The translations under genes and the position numbers were made by a program. The notes beneath the pieces are model-generated. The model ran no database searches and was not told the DNA's origin. It was given only the letters and a program-made list of their open reading frames with translations. Of a stretch of 64,000 bases of DNA, positions 50,068 through 57,446 are shown one piece after another; position 1 is the first letter of the stretch, and each line of letters begins with the position of its first letter. The DNA comes from Hymenobacter sp. YC55 (GTDB taxonomy: Bacteria > Bacteroidota > Bacteroidia > Cytophagales > Hymenobacteraceae), in contig NZ_JARNTX010000007.1 of the NCBI RefSeq assembly GCF_029433095.1, positions 1-64,000 of the forward strand, written 5' to 3'.

Positions 50068-51465
50068 ATGCAGCAACCACGTGAATCCGACCTGAACTTC
50101 AACCAGGTCAAAAAGGATCTCAACTTGGTTGACCTCGTGCTCACTTTAGGCTACCAGCACCATCGGGCTAAGAGCGGCCCCTCGCTTGAGCGAGGCAAGT
50201 TTCATGTATTCGATTACCGGGGGAAGGTGAACCTGGACCAAGTAATCATTTACAAGGCGCCGTCAGGAGACTACTTGTATTTCAATCGAGCCGATGACCG
50301 CGACAAGGGCAACGTGATTGACTTTATCAAGTACCGCATCGAAAATCCCCGCATCCCCGGTATTACGGCCTCGCCAGGTAAAAGTATTTGGGCCAGCGTG
50401 CTGGATAATGCCCGTCGGTTTCTTGCTGTGCCCGCGCAACAGCGCACCGTAAGCCCTGCGCTGCAGCAAGCCATGGAGCCAGTGCAGCGCGGGGATCAGT
50501 ACCTACCGGACTTCCTGCTCAAGACCACTCCGCTCCATGACACCGGTTACCTCAATAGCCGAGGCATCAGCGACGAAGTGCTGAATGAACCTTGTTTTAA
50601 GGGGCGAATTTTCAACCACCTTCACGAGGGCAAACGCAAGGATGGCCACGCGTACAAGGTGTTACATACGGCCTTTCCGCAACTCTACCGCGACAAGATT
50701 GTCGGCCTCGAAATCAAAACCATTGGCTTCAAGGGCCACGCGGCGGATTCGCTTACCTCGTCGGCGCTGTGGCTCTCCCATGAGGGAGCCAGGACGCATA
50801 CGCTTGTGGTATCTGAAAGTGCCCTAGACAGCCTCTCGCACTTTCAGCTCAAGCGGCCAAACTATACCCTGTATGCGTCCACTTCCGGCCATCTGACCGA
50901 CAACCAGGTGACCGAGCTGCGGCGGCTCGTCACCGACCAGAACTTGAAAACGGTAAAGCTGGCCTTCGGCAACAATGTGGAGGGACACTTAGGTGACACG
51001 AAGCTGATCACCGGCTTAGCTCACCCTACGGCCGCGATGCAGATCGAACGGATTACGCCCGGCCTGTTGACCGTCAGCATTCATTGCACGCAGGATCAGT
51101 ACTTCAAAAAGCTGCACGAAGAGACCCGCAGCTACAACCAACGGCTAACCGATCACTACCATCAAGTGGCCGGGCCAGAGAGGGTAGGCGTATCGGCAAC
51201 CCTACAGGATGAATTTATCATTGCCAACAAGGAAGCGGACAACAACTACAAGTTCCACATTCCCAGGCGCCTTGATACCCTGGCTTTCTTCAATCAAGCG
51301 TTGATCCAATCGTACCCCATGCGGGTGAAGCTGGAGGTCGATAAGTCGCGGGCCAATGATTGGAACGACCAGCTAAAAGAGCATCTCAAGGGGAAAACAG
51401 CCATCCAGGCGCCCGAGCAACCCGAGGCCGACGAGCCGAGCCGACGCCGGGGGATTCGCCGCTGA
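50068..51465 (+). CDS. DUF3991/TOPRIM domain protein (primase-like)
   Basis: A 465-aa protein. Residues 15-105 resemble a CHC2-like start without cysteines (FNQVKKDLNLVDLVLTLGYQ, YFNRADDRDKGNVIDFIKYR). DUF3991 follows (YLNSRGISDEVLNEPCFKGR). A TOPRIM-like fold spans about 245-330, with HTLVVSESALDSLSHFQLKR and TLYASTSGHLTDNQ; the acidic D-x-D is not obvious, so metal catalysis is uncertain. Such proteins accompany mobilisation genes and may prime the transferred strand. The basic end PSRRRGIRR parallels the preceding protein and the relaxase. Confidence 0.82.
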   Translation: MQQPRESDLNFNQVKKDLNLVDLVLTLGYQHHRAKSGPSLERGKFHVFDYRGKVNLDQVIIYKAPSGDYLYFNRADDRDKGNVIDFIKYRIENPRIPGITASPGKSIWASVLDNARRFLAVPAQQRTVSPALQQAMEPVQRGDQYLPDFLLKTTPLHDTGYLNSRGISDEVLNEPCFKGRIFNHLHEGKRKDGHAYKVLHTAFPQLYRDKIVGLEIKTIGFKGHAADSLTSSALWLSHEGARTHTLVVSESALDSLSHFQLKRPNYTLYASTSGHLTDNQVTELRRLVTDQNLKTVKLAFGNNVEGHLGDTKLITGLAHPTAAMQIERITPGLLTVSIHCTQDQYFKKLHEETRSYNQRLTDHYHQVAGPERVGVSATLQDEFIIANKEADNNYKFHIPRRLDTLAFFNQALIQSYPMRVKLEVDKSRANDWNDQLKEHLKGKTAIQAPEQPEADEPSRRRGIRR

Positions 51466-51636
51466 CTGCTCTTTAGATAGCCTTCTGTTTCACCCGTGAG
51501 AGTAGGACTAGCTAATCGGGAAGACTGTGCACTTTAGCAGGGGCCTCTAGGACAGACTAGCTGCGGGGCGACAGGAATCTACTCTCGTGAAGTTCACGAA
51601 CATCAACCAGAAGCTAGCGGTGGGGTTTACCGCTAG

Positions 51637-51783
51637 TCAAAGTGATCTTTCGTTATCGCCGTCTTTTTTGTTGCCGATCCGAATGCCGAATACTGCCTGC
51701 AAGGCAAAGCACGCCAAGTAGCCGAAGACGAAAGAGCCAGCGATAACAGAAAAAAAGGTGGAAAACTCGAAGCTGGACAACAT
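51637..51783 (-). CDS. tiny membrane protein (48 aa)
   Basis: ATG 51783 opens a 48-codon frame: MLSSFEFSTFFSVIAGSFVF followed by GYLACFALQAVFGIRIG and a polar tail NKKDGDNERSL. A single long hydrophobic helix and a charged end are what a real small membrane protein looks like, and codon use is balanced. Longer overlapping frames on this strand read as nonsense. It lies 133 bp downstream of another tiny membrane protein on the same strand (51916-52068), so the two may be one transcript. Function unknown. Confidence 0.55.
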   Translation of the reverse strand: MLSSFEFSTFFSVIAGSFVFGYLACFALQAVFGIRIGNKKDGDNERSL

Positions 51784-51915
51784 GAACTTGAGTCAATAAA
51801 TTTCTGGGATCGACCGACGCAACGAAGGTCAAGGGTCTTGCGCAAAAGGGTGTGCAACGCCTCTTTGCCGGGCCTGACCGTATGAAAATAACAGCAAATC
51901 TATCCTCTTACTATT

Positions 51916-52068
51916 CTACTCATAATGGCGCCCCCGCGGAACGTGCTTGAAAATCTTGCCGGACACATACACGATGAGACTCATGTTCACCGCAAACTTG
52001 CCCCAACTCGGCCCCCAGGGGCTGTAAAGAAAGAGGGCCAGCAGCAGTAGAAAAAGGAAAGTGCGCAT
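51916..52068 (-). CDS. tiny membrane protein (50 aa)
   Basis: ATG 52068 begins MRTFLFLLLLALFLYSPWGP, followed by SWGKFAVNMSLIVYVSGKIF and the basic tail KHVPRGRHYE. One strong membrane helix, possibly a second weaker one. A longer frame to 52197 adds unlikely residues. No family recognised. The next gene upstream on the same strand is a methyltransferase that ends at 52463, so the 394-bp gap probably holds its promoter. Confidence 0.55.
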   Translation of the reverse strand: MRTFLFLLLLALFLYSPWGPSWGKFAVNMSLIVYVSGKIFKHVPRGRHYE

Positions 52069-52462
52069 CGCCGTAGGATAACAATACGAGGAATGATGGG
52101 AATATACGACGTAGCACAGAAGGAGGCAAATACGAGTTGGGGCACTGCATTCAACTCGGCAACGGTAATGAGGCATCCTCCTCGTTGATGCCAGCACCTA
52201 TCTCAGAGGTAAACGGTTCCCATCTTGGCGCGTCCTAGCATAAAGGGAAAAGATTGTCCATCAGTGAACGACGGAATTCTCCAGGTTGGAAGGTCGTCTA
52301 CCTAAGTTGAACAGACAAGCGAGCTAAAGCACCATTGTCAAGCCATTGAATTCCAGTTGGCTGGTCATGAAACCGGTCAAGCAACTTCGGAGAAGCACTC
52401 GCGCAAGGGAAGTCATAAGGTGTTGTATCATTACTTAAACGCACCCTCAACAAATGATACGC
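52069..52462. other. 394 bp without a gene
   Basis: A weak 8-bp inverted repeat, GTATCATT/AATGATAC (52425-52432, 52453-52460), directly follows the methyltransferase stop and may be a transcript end, although no T-run follows. Otherwise nothing is recognised. Confidence 0.35.
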
Positions 52463-53158
52463 TTATTGCACAGCCAAGTGCGGCTTGTAAGCTACCCATC
52501 CCCGAAAGGTGAAGCCGGCGTAGAAGAGGCTCACGTCGACAAAGCCCGCTTCTCGCAGCAGTTCTTCGTCTTGGGCCGGCGACAGGACCGAGAGCCGAGT
52601 GGCCATGATGGCGCTGCCGGCCGCCGCCTGGGCTGGGTCGGCCCCCTGGGCCACGGTATAGGCCGCGTAGCGCGCCAGCCACTGCGCCTGCTCGGGCTCG
52701 TGCTGGGGAAAGCTGTGATGGGCGACCACGAAGGGGGCACCCGGTTGGAGCCGGCGCAGAATCTGCTGCAACGTGCGGCGCCGCTCTTCCAGGGGCAGAA
52801 AATGGAAGGTCAGCAAGCAAGTGGCAGCATCAAAAGGCCCTTCCGGGGCCGTGTCGATATAGCCTTCGTGCAGGTGCACCCGATTGGCCAGCGAACCGAG
52901 GGTAGCCTGAGCCAGCCGCAGCATTTCCGCTGAGGGATCGACGCCGGTGAAATGCCAACCGGGCGCGAATTCGGCAAACGCCTTTACTTCCAGGCCCCCG
53001 CCGGCGCCGACCACTAGGATGCGCCCGGCAGCGGGCGTGCGCTCGGCCAGCAGCAGCGCGCTCATGCGGTGTAAGTCGGCGAAGCCGGGCACGATGCGCG
53101 GCGGGCGCTCCGCGTAGCGCGCGACCGCCTGAGGATCAGAAAAGGGAAGCATAAACAA
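52463..53158 (-). CDS. class I SAM-dependent methyltransferase
   Basis: A 231-aa protein. Motif I is RILVVGAGGGLEVKAFAEFA and the acidic SAM-ribose contact is FTGVDPSAEMLRLAQ. Motif II is FDAATCLLTFHFLPLEERRR, then LQPGAPFVVAHHSF. The opening FSDPQAVARYAERPPRIVPG is typical of small-molecule methyltransferases of the UbiE/type 12 group. The substrate is unknown. It is 62 bp downstream of the hypothetical gene at 53221 on the same strand and may belong to the TetR-controlled group. Confidence 0.85.
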   Translation of the reverse strand: MFMLPFSDPQAVARYAERPPRIVPGFADLHRMSALLLAERTPAAGRILVVGAGGGLEVKAFAEFAPGWHFTGVDPSAEMLRLAQATLGSLANRVHLHEGYIDTAPEGPFDAATCLLTFHFLPLEERRRTLQQILRRLQPGAPFVVAHHSFPQHEPEQAQWLARYAAYTVAQGADPAQAAAGSAIMATRLSVLSPAQDEELLREAGFVDVSLFYAGFTFRGWVAYKPHLAVQ

Positions 53159-53220
53159 GGAGAAAAGTGAAAAAATGAGAGAAAAGGTTGTTGCGCCCCC
53201 CTGGAGATATCCGCCGGGAG

Positions 53221-53634
53221 CTACGCGCCGGACCAGCTAGGCGTGGCGGGGCGAACCGGTGGGAGATAGGCGTCAACGGCTAGGATCTCCAAGCCCAGCC
53301 GATACGGCGAGGGGCCGAGTTCGTCCACCAGCTCCGCCCAAATCACAGTCAGCTCCTCGGTGTCAAAGAGCCGAACGCACGGTACCACATAGGAGGCGAC
53401 CACCCGGCCCTCGCGCAGTACCGCCTCGGTGAGCTGATAACGCACCCGGTATACCCGAGGCTCCGCCAACGTCGAGCTAGCTTCCCAGTTGCTCGCTCCA
53501 CCTGGGGCGGAAATGGTCGGCGCAACCGTGCGTGGTTGGTCTTTACCAAACACGCGTTCAGCCAGGCAACAAAGGCCGTCCTCGAGGTAAGCCAGCAAAC
53601 ACGTGATGCAAGGAAGAAGGGGCATGCCATTCAA
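53221..53634 (-). CDS. hypothetical protein (137 aa)
   Basis: Starts MNGMPLLPCITCLLAYLEDG, or at the second Met. The N-terminal third has CITCLLAYLEDGLCCLAE with four cysteines, which could bind metal or form a lipobox-like start. The second half is beta-rich: RVYRVRYQLTEAVLREGRVV, VVPCVRLFDTEELTVIWAEL and LGLEILAVDAYLP. No family recognised. It lies between the methyltransferase and the TetR operator at 53913, on the same strand as both genes. Confidence 0.55.
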   Translation of the reverse strand: MNGMPLLPCITCLLAYLEDGLCCLAERVFGKDQPRTVAPTISAPGGASNWEASSTLAEPRVYRVRYQLTEAVLREGRVVASYVVPCVRLFDTEELTVIWAELVDELGPSPYRLGLEILAVDAYLPPVRPATPSWSGA

Positions 53635-53786
53635 GTTTAATAGTACATTCTGCCCGTTCGGGAAGTAGCAAATAAGAAGTAGGACGGGGTTAGCCGCCGG
53701 TGGCGGACTATTCTCTATCGGCTTCTGCTGCCGCAGGGGAGCGCCAGATGCCTGGAGAGTAGTGCTCTAGCTGTACCACTGGTAGG

Positions 53787-53891
53787 TTAGCACTTACTAG
53801 GCAGGTAGTAGTTTTCTGGTTGCAGGGGCGGCGAGAACCCGACGTAGCTGCCACCAATACTCACTATTTCCACGGCTATTTGCGGTTCCAT
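53787..53891 (-). CDS. possible tiny protein (34 aa) downstream of a TetR operator
   Basis: ATG 53891 opens a 34-codon frame, MEPQIAVEIVSIGGSYVGFS, then PPLQPENYYLPSKC. It starts 22 bp after the palindromic operator 53913-53930. It may be a real small protein, a leader peptide or the remnant of a larger regulated gene. Codon pattern is plausible, but the length is too short to judge. Confidence 0.3.
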   Translation of the reverse strand: MEPQIAVEIVSIGGSYVGFSPPLQPENYYLPSKC

Positions 53892-53912
53892 AAGCAAACG
53901 AAATAAAGTGAA

Positions 53913-53930
53913 TGTCTCACTTGTGAGACA
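53913..53930. promoter_or_regulatory. TetR-type operator, copy 2
   Basis: TGTCTCACTTGTGAGACA is identical to the operator at 54527-54544. It lies just past the tetR stop and upstream of the minus-strand genes 53891-52463, which are therefore the likely regulated targets. A weak -7-like TTCGTTTG follows. Confidence 0.75.
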
Positions 53931-53947
53931 CGTGCATGCAAAAAAAC

Positions 53948-54505
53948 TCACAGCCCGATGCCCTTACTAAACGAGAACCAAGCAAACTGCGACAAGTGGG
54001 CACCTGCAGTGCCCGCCGCCCGGGCCTCGATCGTGGTTTTTACCACCCCACTTAGCAGCAGCAGCACCCATTCGGCCGTCAGGTGCGGGCTGATGCGCCC
54101 CTGCTGCTGCAAGCGCGTGATAACGGCGCGGCAGCGGGCCTGTAAGCTGTCGTACTCGGCGCAGTCCGCTGCTTGCCTAGGGGCGTGCTGGTGTTCGGGT
54201 CGGCTGTGGAGCTTGGTGAACAGCGCGTACTTGGCCCCGCAGTCAATGCCCGCGTAGAGCATGTGCTCGAGCTGGACCACGGGGTCAGGGGAGCTAGTCA
54301 GTGCCTGGGTCAAGGCCTCGCGGCAACTGCGCTGCATATCGCGGGCACAGCAAGCCAGTAATTCCTCTCGGCCAGTGAAGTAGCGATGCAGCGTGCGGCG
54401 GGTAACGCCCGCCCGCTCGGCCACCTTTTCCAGAGGGGCAGAGTAATCCTCGTTAAAAACAAGAATGGCGGAGTCGACGATAACTTGCTCGGTGCTGCGG
54501 GTCAT
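53948..54505 (-). CDS. TetR-family transcriptional repressor
   Basis: A 185-aa protein from ATG 54505 (MTRSTEQVIVDSAILVFNED). A longer frame runs into the operator and is rejected. The HTH is YSAPLEKVAERAGVTRRTLH followed by RYFTGREELLACCARDMQ, the TetR_N signature. The C-terminal ligand domain is divergent and ends FAWFSFSKGIGL. Identical 18-bp palindromes lie upstream of its own start and just downstream of its stop, so it probably represses itself and the following gene group. The inducer is unknown. Confidence 0.93.
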   Translation of the reverse strand: MTRSTEQVIVDSAILVFNEDYSAPLEKVAERAGVTRRTLHRYFTGREELLACCARDMQRSCREALTQALTSSPDPVVQLEHMLYAGIDCGAKYALFTKLHSRPEHQHAPRQAADCAEYDSLQARCRAVITRLQQQGRISPHLTAEWVLLLLSGVVKTTIEARAAGTAGAHLSQFAWFSFSKGIGL

Positions 54506-54511
54506 GTACAG

Positions 54512-54544
54512 CAAAAGTACACAATATGTCTCACTTGTGAGACA
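54512..54544 (-). promoter_or_regulatory. tetR promoter with TetR operator, copy 1
   Basis: The operator TGTCTCACTTGTGAGACA is at 54527-54544. On the minus strand TACTTTTG (54519-54512) fits the -7 box TAnnTTTG, so the operator covers the spacer and -33 side and binding would block the promoter. The -7 box lies only 6 bp before the ATG, so the mRNA may be nearly leaderless. Confidence 0.7.
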
Positions 54545-54852
54545 TAAACGTAGCAAATTTTAGTGCTTTATGGCGATATATCTAGTTTCTTAAGCTAAGA
54601 ACAAGCAACGATAGGTGAGGTCAAGTGCTAAAGCGACTTTGTACTTCGCGTTAATAGGTAGCGATAAGTAAACTAAAATCGTTATCTAAAAACAAGCAAG
54701 GTGCTTTTATTGCTCTTAACTCTGCGTTAGCAGGGGCTCCATTATTGGTTTAGTGCAAGGTGGGGGTAATCGAATACGGTAGCTTTGGCCTTCCTCGACT
54801 TCAGTTGGTGGTAATGGTCACCGCCCAAAGGCAGTGAGTGCTACTGAGGCTG
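54545..54852. other. 308 bp spacer between the polysaccharide cluster and tetR
   Basis: AT-rich near 54550-54720, with no gene recognised. It marks the 3' end of the polysaccharide cluster and the upstream side of tetR. Confidence 0.35.
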
Positions 54853-55374
54853 CTAGCGTTTGCTATACTCATGATTTTGACTACGTTGACTCTGATATAC
54901 CGCCGGCAGGCCCTGGTAGACTCCGAAGGCTTCAGTTGATTTGATTAACAGCGAGTGAGCGACCAATACCGATCCCTTCTTCATCAGAACGCCCCCCAAC
55001 ACCATGGCGGCAGCTCCAACCAAAACGAAATCTTCGAGCACAATACCTCGCTCCCGACCTTTACACTGCGGGTGATTCATATCATGGTCGGCCGTTAACA
55101 ACTTTACTTCCGGCGAAATAGTAACGTTCTTGCCAATGACAATGTTGGCCCGGTTATCCAGCCGGCAGCCCTCGTTGACGATGGTATTTTCCCCGATGCT
55201 TAACATGCCCGAGCCATTGAATTTGCAACCCTTGCCAATACAGCTTCCCTTACCAATTTTATAACTCATGATGTGCCGGTAGTAAAACAGCCTCACCAGC
55301 AGGATGGGGATGTAAGAAACGATAAAGTTGCACACGTAAATCTTGCACTCGCTATAAATCCATCTGGGCTTCAT
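54853..55374 (-). CDS. WbbJ-like O-acetyltransferase (hexapeptide repeat)
   Basis: A 173-aa protein. After an N-terminal hydrophobic stretch (YVCNFIVSYIPILLVRLFYY) come left-handed beta-helix repeats: KIGKGSCIGKGCKFNGSGML, IGENTIVNEGCRLDNRANIV and IGKNVTISPEVKLLTADHDM, with the catalytic-loop H-D-M-x-H-P, then FVLVGAAAMVLGGVLMKKGS. It is a LbH-fold acetyltransferase that acetylates a sugar hydroxyl of a surface glycan. It is the last gene of the six-gene cluster. Confidence 0.87.
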   Translation of the reverse strand: MKPRWIYSECKIYVCNFIVSYIPILLVRLFYYRHIMSYKIGKGSCIGKGCKFNGSGMLSIGENTIVNEGCRLDNRANIVIGKNVTISPEVKLLTADHDMNHPQCKGRERGIVLEDFVLVGAAAMVLGGVLMKKGSVLVAHSLLIKSTEAFGVYQGLPAVYQSQRSQNHEYSKR

Positions 55375-55517
55375 ACGGCTCTAGCAGGTAGTACATTTCG
55401 TAGTCTGGCAACAAGGTTCTACTTAATTCGCTCTGACAGTTGGCCGTTAGGAAAAAGCGTTCGTCAGAGCAGGAACGGGTGTACACTCAAATGGTAGGAT
55501 TTAACAACGCGCCTAAC

Positions 55518-56657
55518 TTAGGGCAACGTATATTCCTGACGATAGAAAGCCTCTACCCGCTGTAAATACTTTTCGTAGCTGTGATCTGGCCGGCACAGGG
55601 CGGCGACTTCACTATTATACGTTTCGTAAGCCGACTCCTGGTCCAGCCGGTGCATGTCCGCTATAATATTCTCGTACAAGGCCTCGTAGGAAGCGTAGAA
55701 CGTGGGAACCGCCTGGTACTTGGGCAGAAAGAAGTCCTCGTTGTAGACCGTAAACGAGACCCCCCCTTTGAGCACGGGGAAAATAGTGTAGCCGTCAAAC
55801 CCTTCCCCAAAAGAAATCGACCATTTCGCTTTGGCTTCCAACACTTTGAAGTCGTCGTACTTCATGTTTTCAATGACGATTAGCTGGAGCGTGGGAAAAG
55901 CTTGACGAATCCGGGCCAGTATTTTCACTTTGTCGGGATGCTCATCCGGGGACACCATCATAATGTTTTCCTTGCCCTGGTAAGGCACCACTTCAATTTC
56001 CTGCTGCTCGAACCAGGCGCTAAGCAAGTGCGTCGGGGCGGCATAGAGTTGGCGCAGGGCCGGCGTAGTATAGCTACTATGGGCGGTTGTAATGGTCAGG
56101 TGGGGCGTTAGCTGCCGCAGCTGCTCGATGACCTCCGGTGCCGGCATCAACTGGATGTTTTGGTTCATCACGTTGATGTGCAAGTCTTTAAGAGCCCGCA
56201 ACTTGCTGGTTTGCGCGGGCGTTAACTCTCGCAGAAAGTACGGCACGTAATACTCAAGCAGGTGTAGGCACACTGCTTGCTGGGGCCGGAGGACGTCCAA
56301 AATTAAATTGAACCGGATCAATTGGCCGTCGTTACGGAACCAGCGGTAACGCAACGACGTCAGTTTGTTGGGGTAGGTAGCCAGTAGTACGCTCGCCTTA
56401 GCGCCTAACAAGGTTCGGGTAGCGCAGTAAAAAGCGTAAATAGATAAGATCCCCCCGCTGATGGAATCCGTGCCGGGCACGAGCATCACTACCACGTGCG
56501 GGGCATTGGGGAGCATAGCTTGCAACCGCCGACGCTGCAGCACATGAAAATAGGGCTGCAGGGTTAGCAGAGCGGCCATGCGCAGGGGCTGCCGCAGAAA
56601 CTTTGTGGCTCGCTGCTTTACTTGTGCCGCCAAACTTGACTCCCGGGCCTTCTGCAT
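55518..56657 (-). CDS. GT-B-like glycosyltransferase or polysaccharide protein
   Basis: A 379-aa protein starting MQKARESSLAAQVKQRATKF. The segment VVVMLVPGTDSISGGILSIY resembles the glycine loop of GT-B enzymes. The second half has ENIMMVSPDEHPDKVKILAR and KWSISFGEGFDGYTIFPVLK, in which SFGEGFDGY matches the E-x-F-G/E region that binds the nucleotide sugar in related proteins. Not a certain family match. It lies 19 bp after the NeuD-like gene, so it belongs to the polysaccharide unit and probably transfers a sugar. Confidence 0.65.
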   Translation of the reverse strand: MQKARESSLAAQVKQRATKFLRQPLRMAALLTLQPYFHVLQRRRLQAMLPNAPHVVVMLVPGTDSISGGILSIYAFYCATRTLLGAKASVLLATYPNKLTSLRYRWFRNDGQLIRFNLILDVLRPQQAVCLHLLEYYVPYFLRELTPAQTSKLRALKDLHINVMNQNIQLMPAPEVIEQLRQLTPHLTITTAHSSYTTPALRQLYAAPTHLLSAWFEQQEIEVVPYQGKENIMMVSPDEHPDKVKILARIRQAFPTLQLIVIENMKYDDFKVLEAKAKWSISFGEGFDGYTIFPVLKGGVSFTVYNEDFFLPKYQAVPTFYASYEALYENIIADMHRLDQESAYETYNSEVAALCRPDHSYEKYLQRVEAFYRQEYTLP

Positions 56658-56676
56658 CTGCTTGCTAGTATTAAGG

Positions 56677-57321
56677 CTAAGACACGCTTTCCAGGCGTTT
56701 GATTACTTTGGCCGGGGCGCCCACCGCCACCACATTGGCTTCTACGTCTTTGGTGACTACGCTACCGGCGCCAATGACGGTGTTGGCCCCAATTGTAACG
56801 CCGGGCAAAAGGATGGCGTTGGTGCCGATGGCGCAGTTCTCTCCGATGTGCACGTGCCCTGAAATCCGGGTGCCCGGCATTAGCTCGCAATAGTCGCCAA
56901 TCACACTATCATGGCCGATGGTGCAGCATACGTTCAGCAGCACGCCTTCCCCTACCCCGATGTCGGTAGTGAGAATACAGCCTTCCATTATCGTGCTGCC
57001 GGCGCCGATTTCAATCCCAAATACGCCGATAGAGGTCTTAGGAGAAATAATAGACGTTAACACGCCCCCACAACTACGCAGTTTGGCGGCCAGCAACCGC
57101 CGCACTTTCGGGTTGCCTATTCCGAGCACGAACTGCTGGCCGTGTTGGCTAAACCACTGCTGAGCTTCTTCCTCGGTTTGCAGTACTGGCTGCCGCTCGT
57201 AGAGGTGCGGCGGCAAATCCGTCGATACGTTGTCGAAGAAGGCTAGGTGAGCCTGCTCGTTGGTTAAGTAAATCAACTCGAACACTTCTTTTGCAAACCC
57301 TTTGGCACCCGCGATTAGCAT
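56677..57321 (-). CDS. NeuD/PglD-family sugar N-acetyltransferase
   Basis: A 214-aa protein. Residues 1-85 form a Rossmann-like domain (MLIAGAKGFAKEVFELIYLT; QFVLGIGNPKVRRLLAAKLR). The rest is a left-handed beta-helix with hexapeptides: SIGVFGIEIGAGSTIMEGCI, CTIGHDSVIGDYCELMPG with the catalytic H, and AIGTNAILLPGVTIGANTVI. This is the PglD/NeuD architecture, which acetylates the amino group made by a DegT aminotransferase. Such an enzyme is encoded two genes upstream, supporting synthesis of an acetamido sugar. Confidence 0.92.
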   Translation of the reverse strand: MLIAGAKGFAKEVFELIYLTNEQAHLAFFDNVSTDLPPHLYERQPVLQTEEEAQQWFSQHGQQFVLGIGNPKVRRLLAAKLRSCGGVLTSIISPKTSIGVFGIEIGAGSTIMEGCILTTDIGVGEGVLLNVCCTIGHDSVIGDYCELMPGTRISGHVHIGENCAIGTNAILLPGVTIGANTVIGAGSVVTKDVEANVVAVGAPAKVIKRLESVS

Positions 57322-57446
57322 AAAATTTCGTTTAGTTTTCGCCTTTAAATCCTATTACAGTACCACTGCTCTCACCGCTGCTGGCGGCCGTTACGCCGGC
57401 GGTGGGCCACTCTCGTTCCCAGCTACCGCTGATCAAATCTTGCGAA

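Noticed and set aside
51633..51857. 74-codon minus-strand frame
   Set aside because: It overlaps the 48-codon membrane-protein frame in another register and is serine/cysteine-rich without pattern; the shorter frame is the better candidate.
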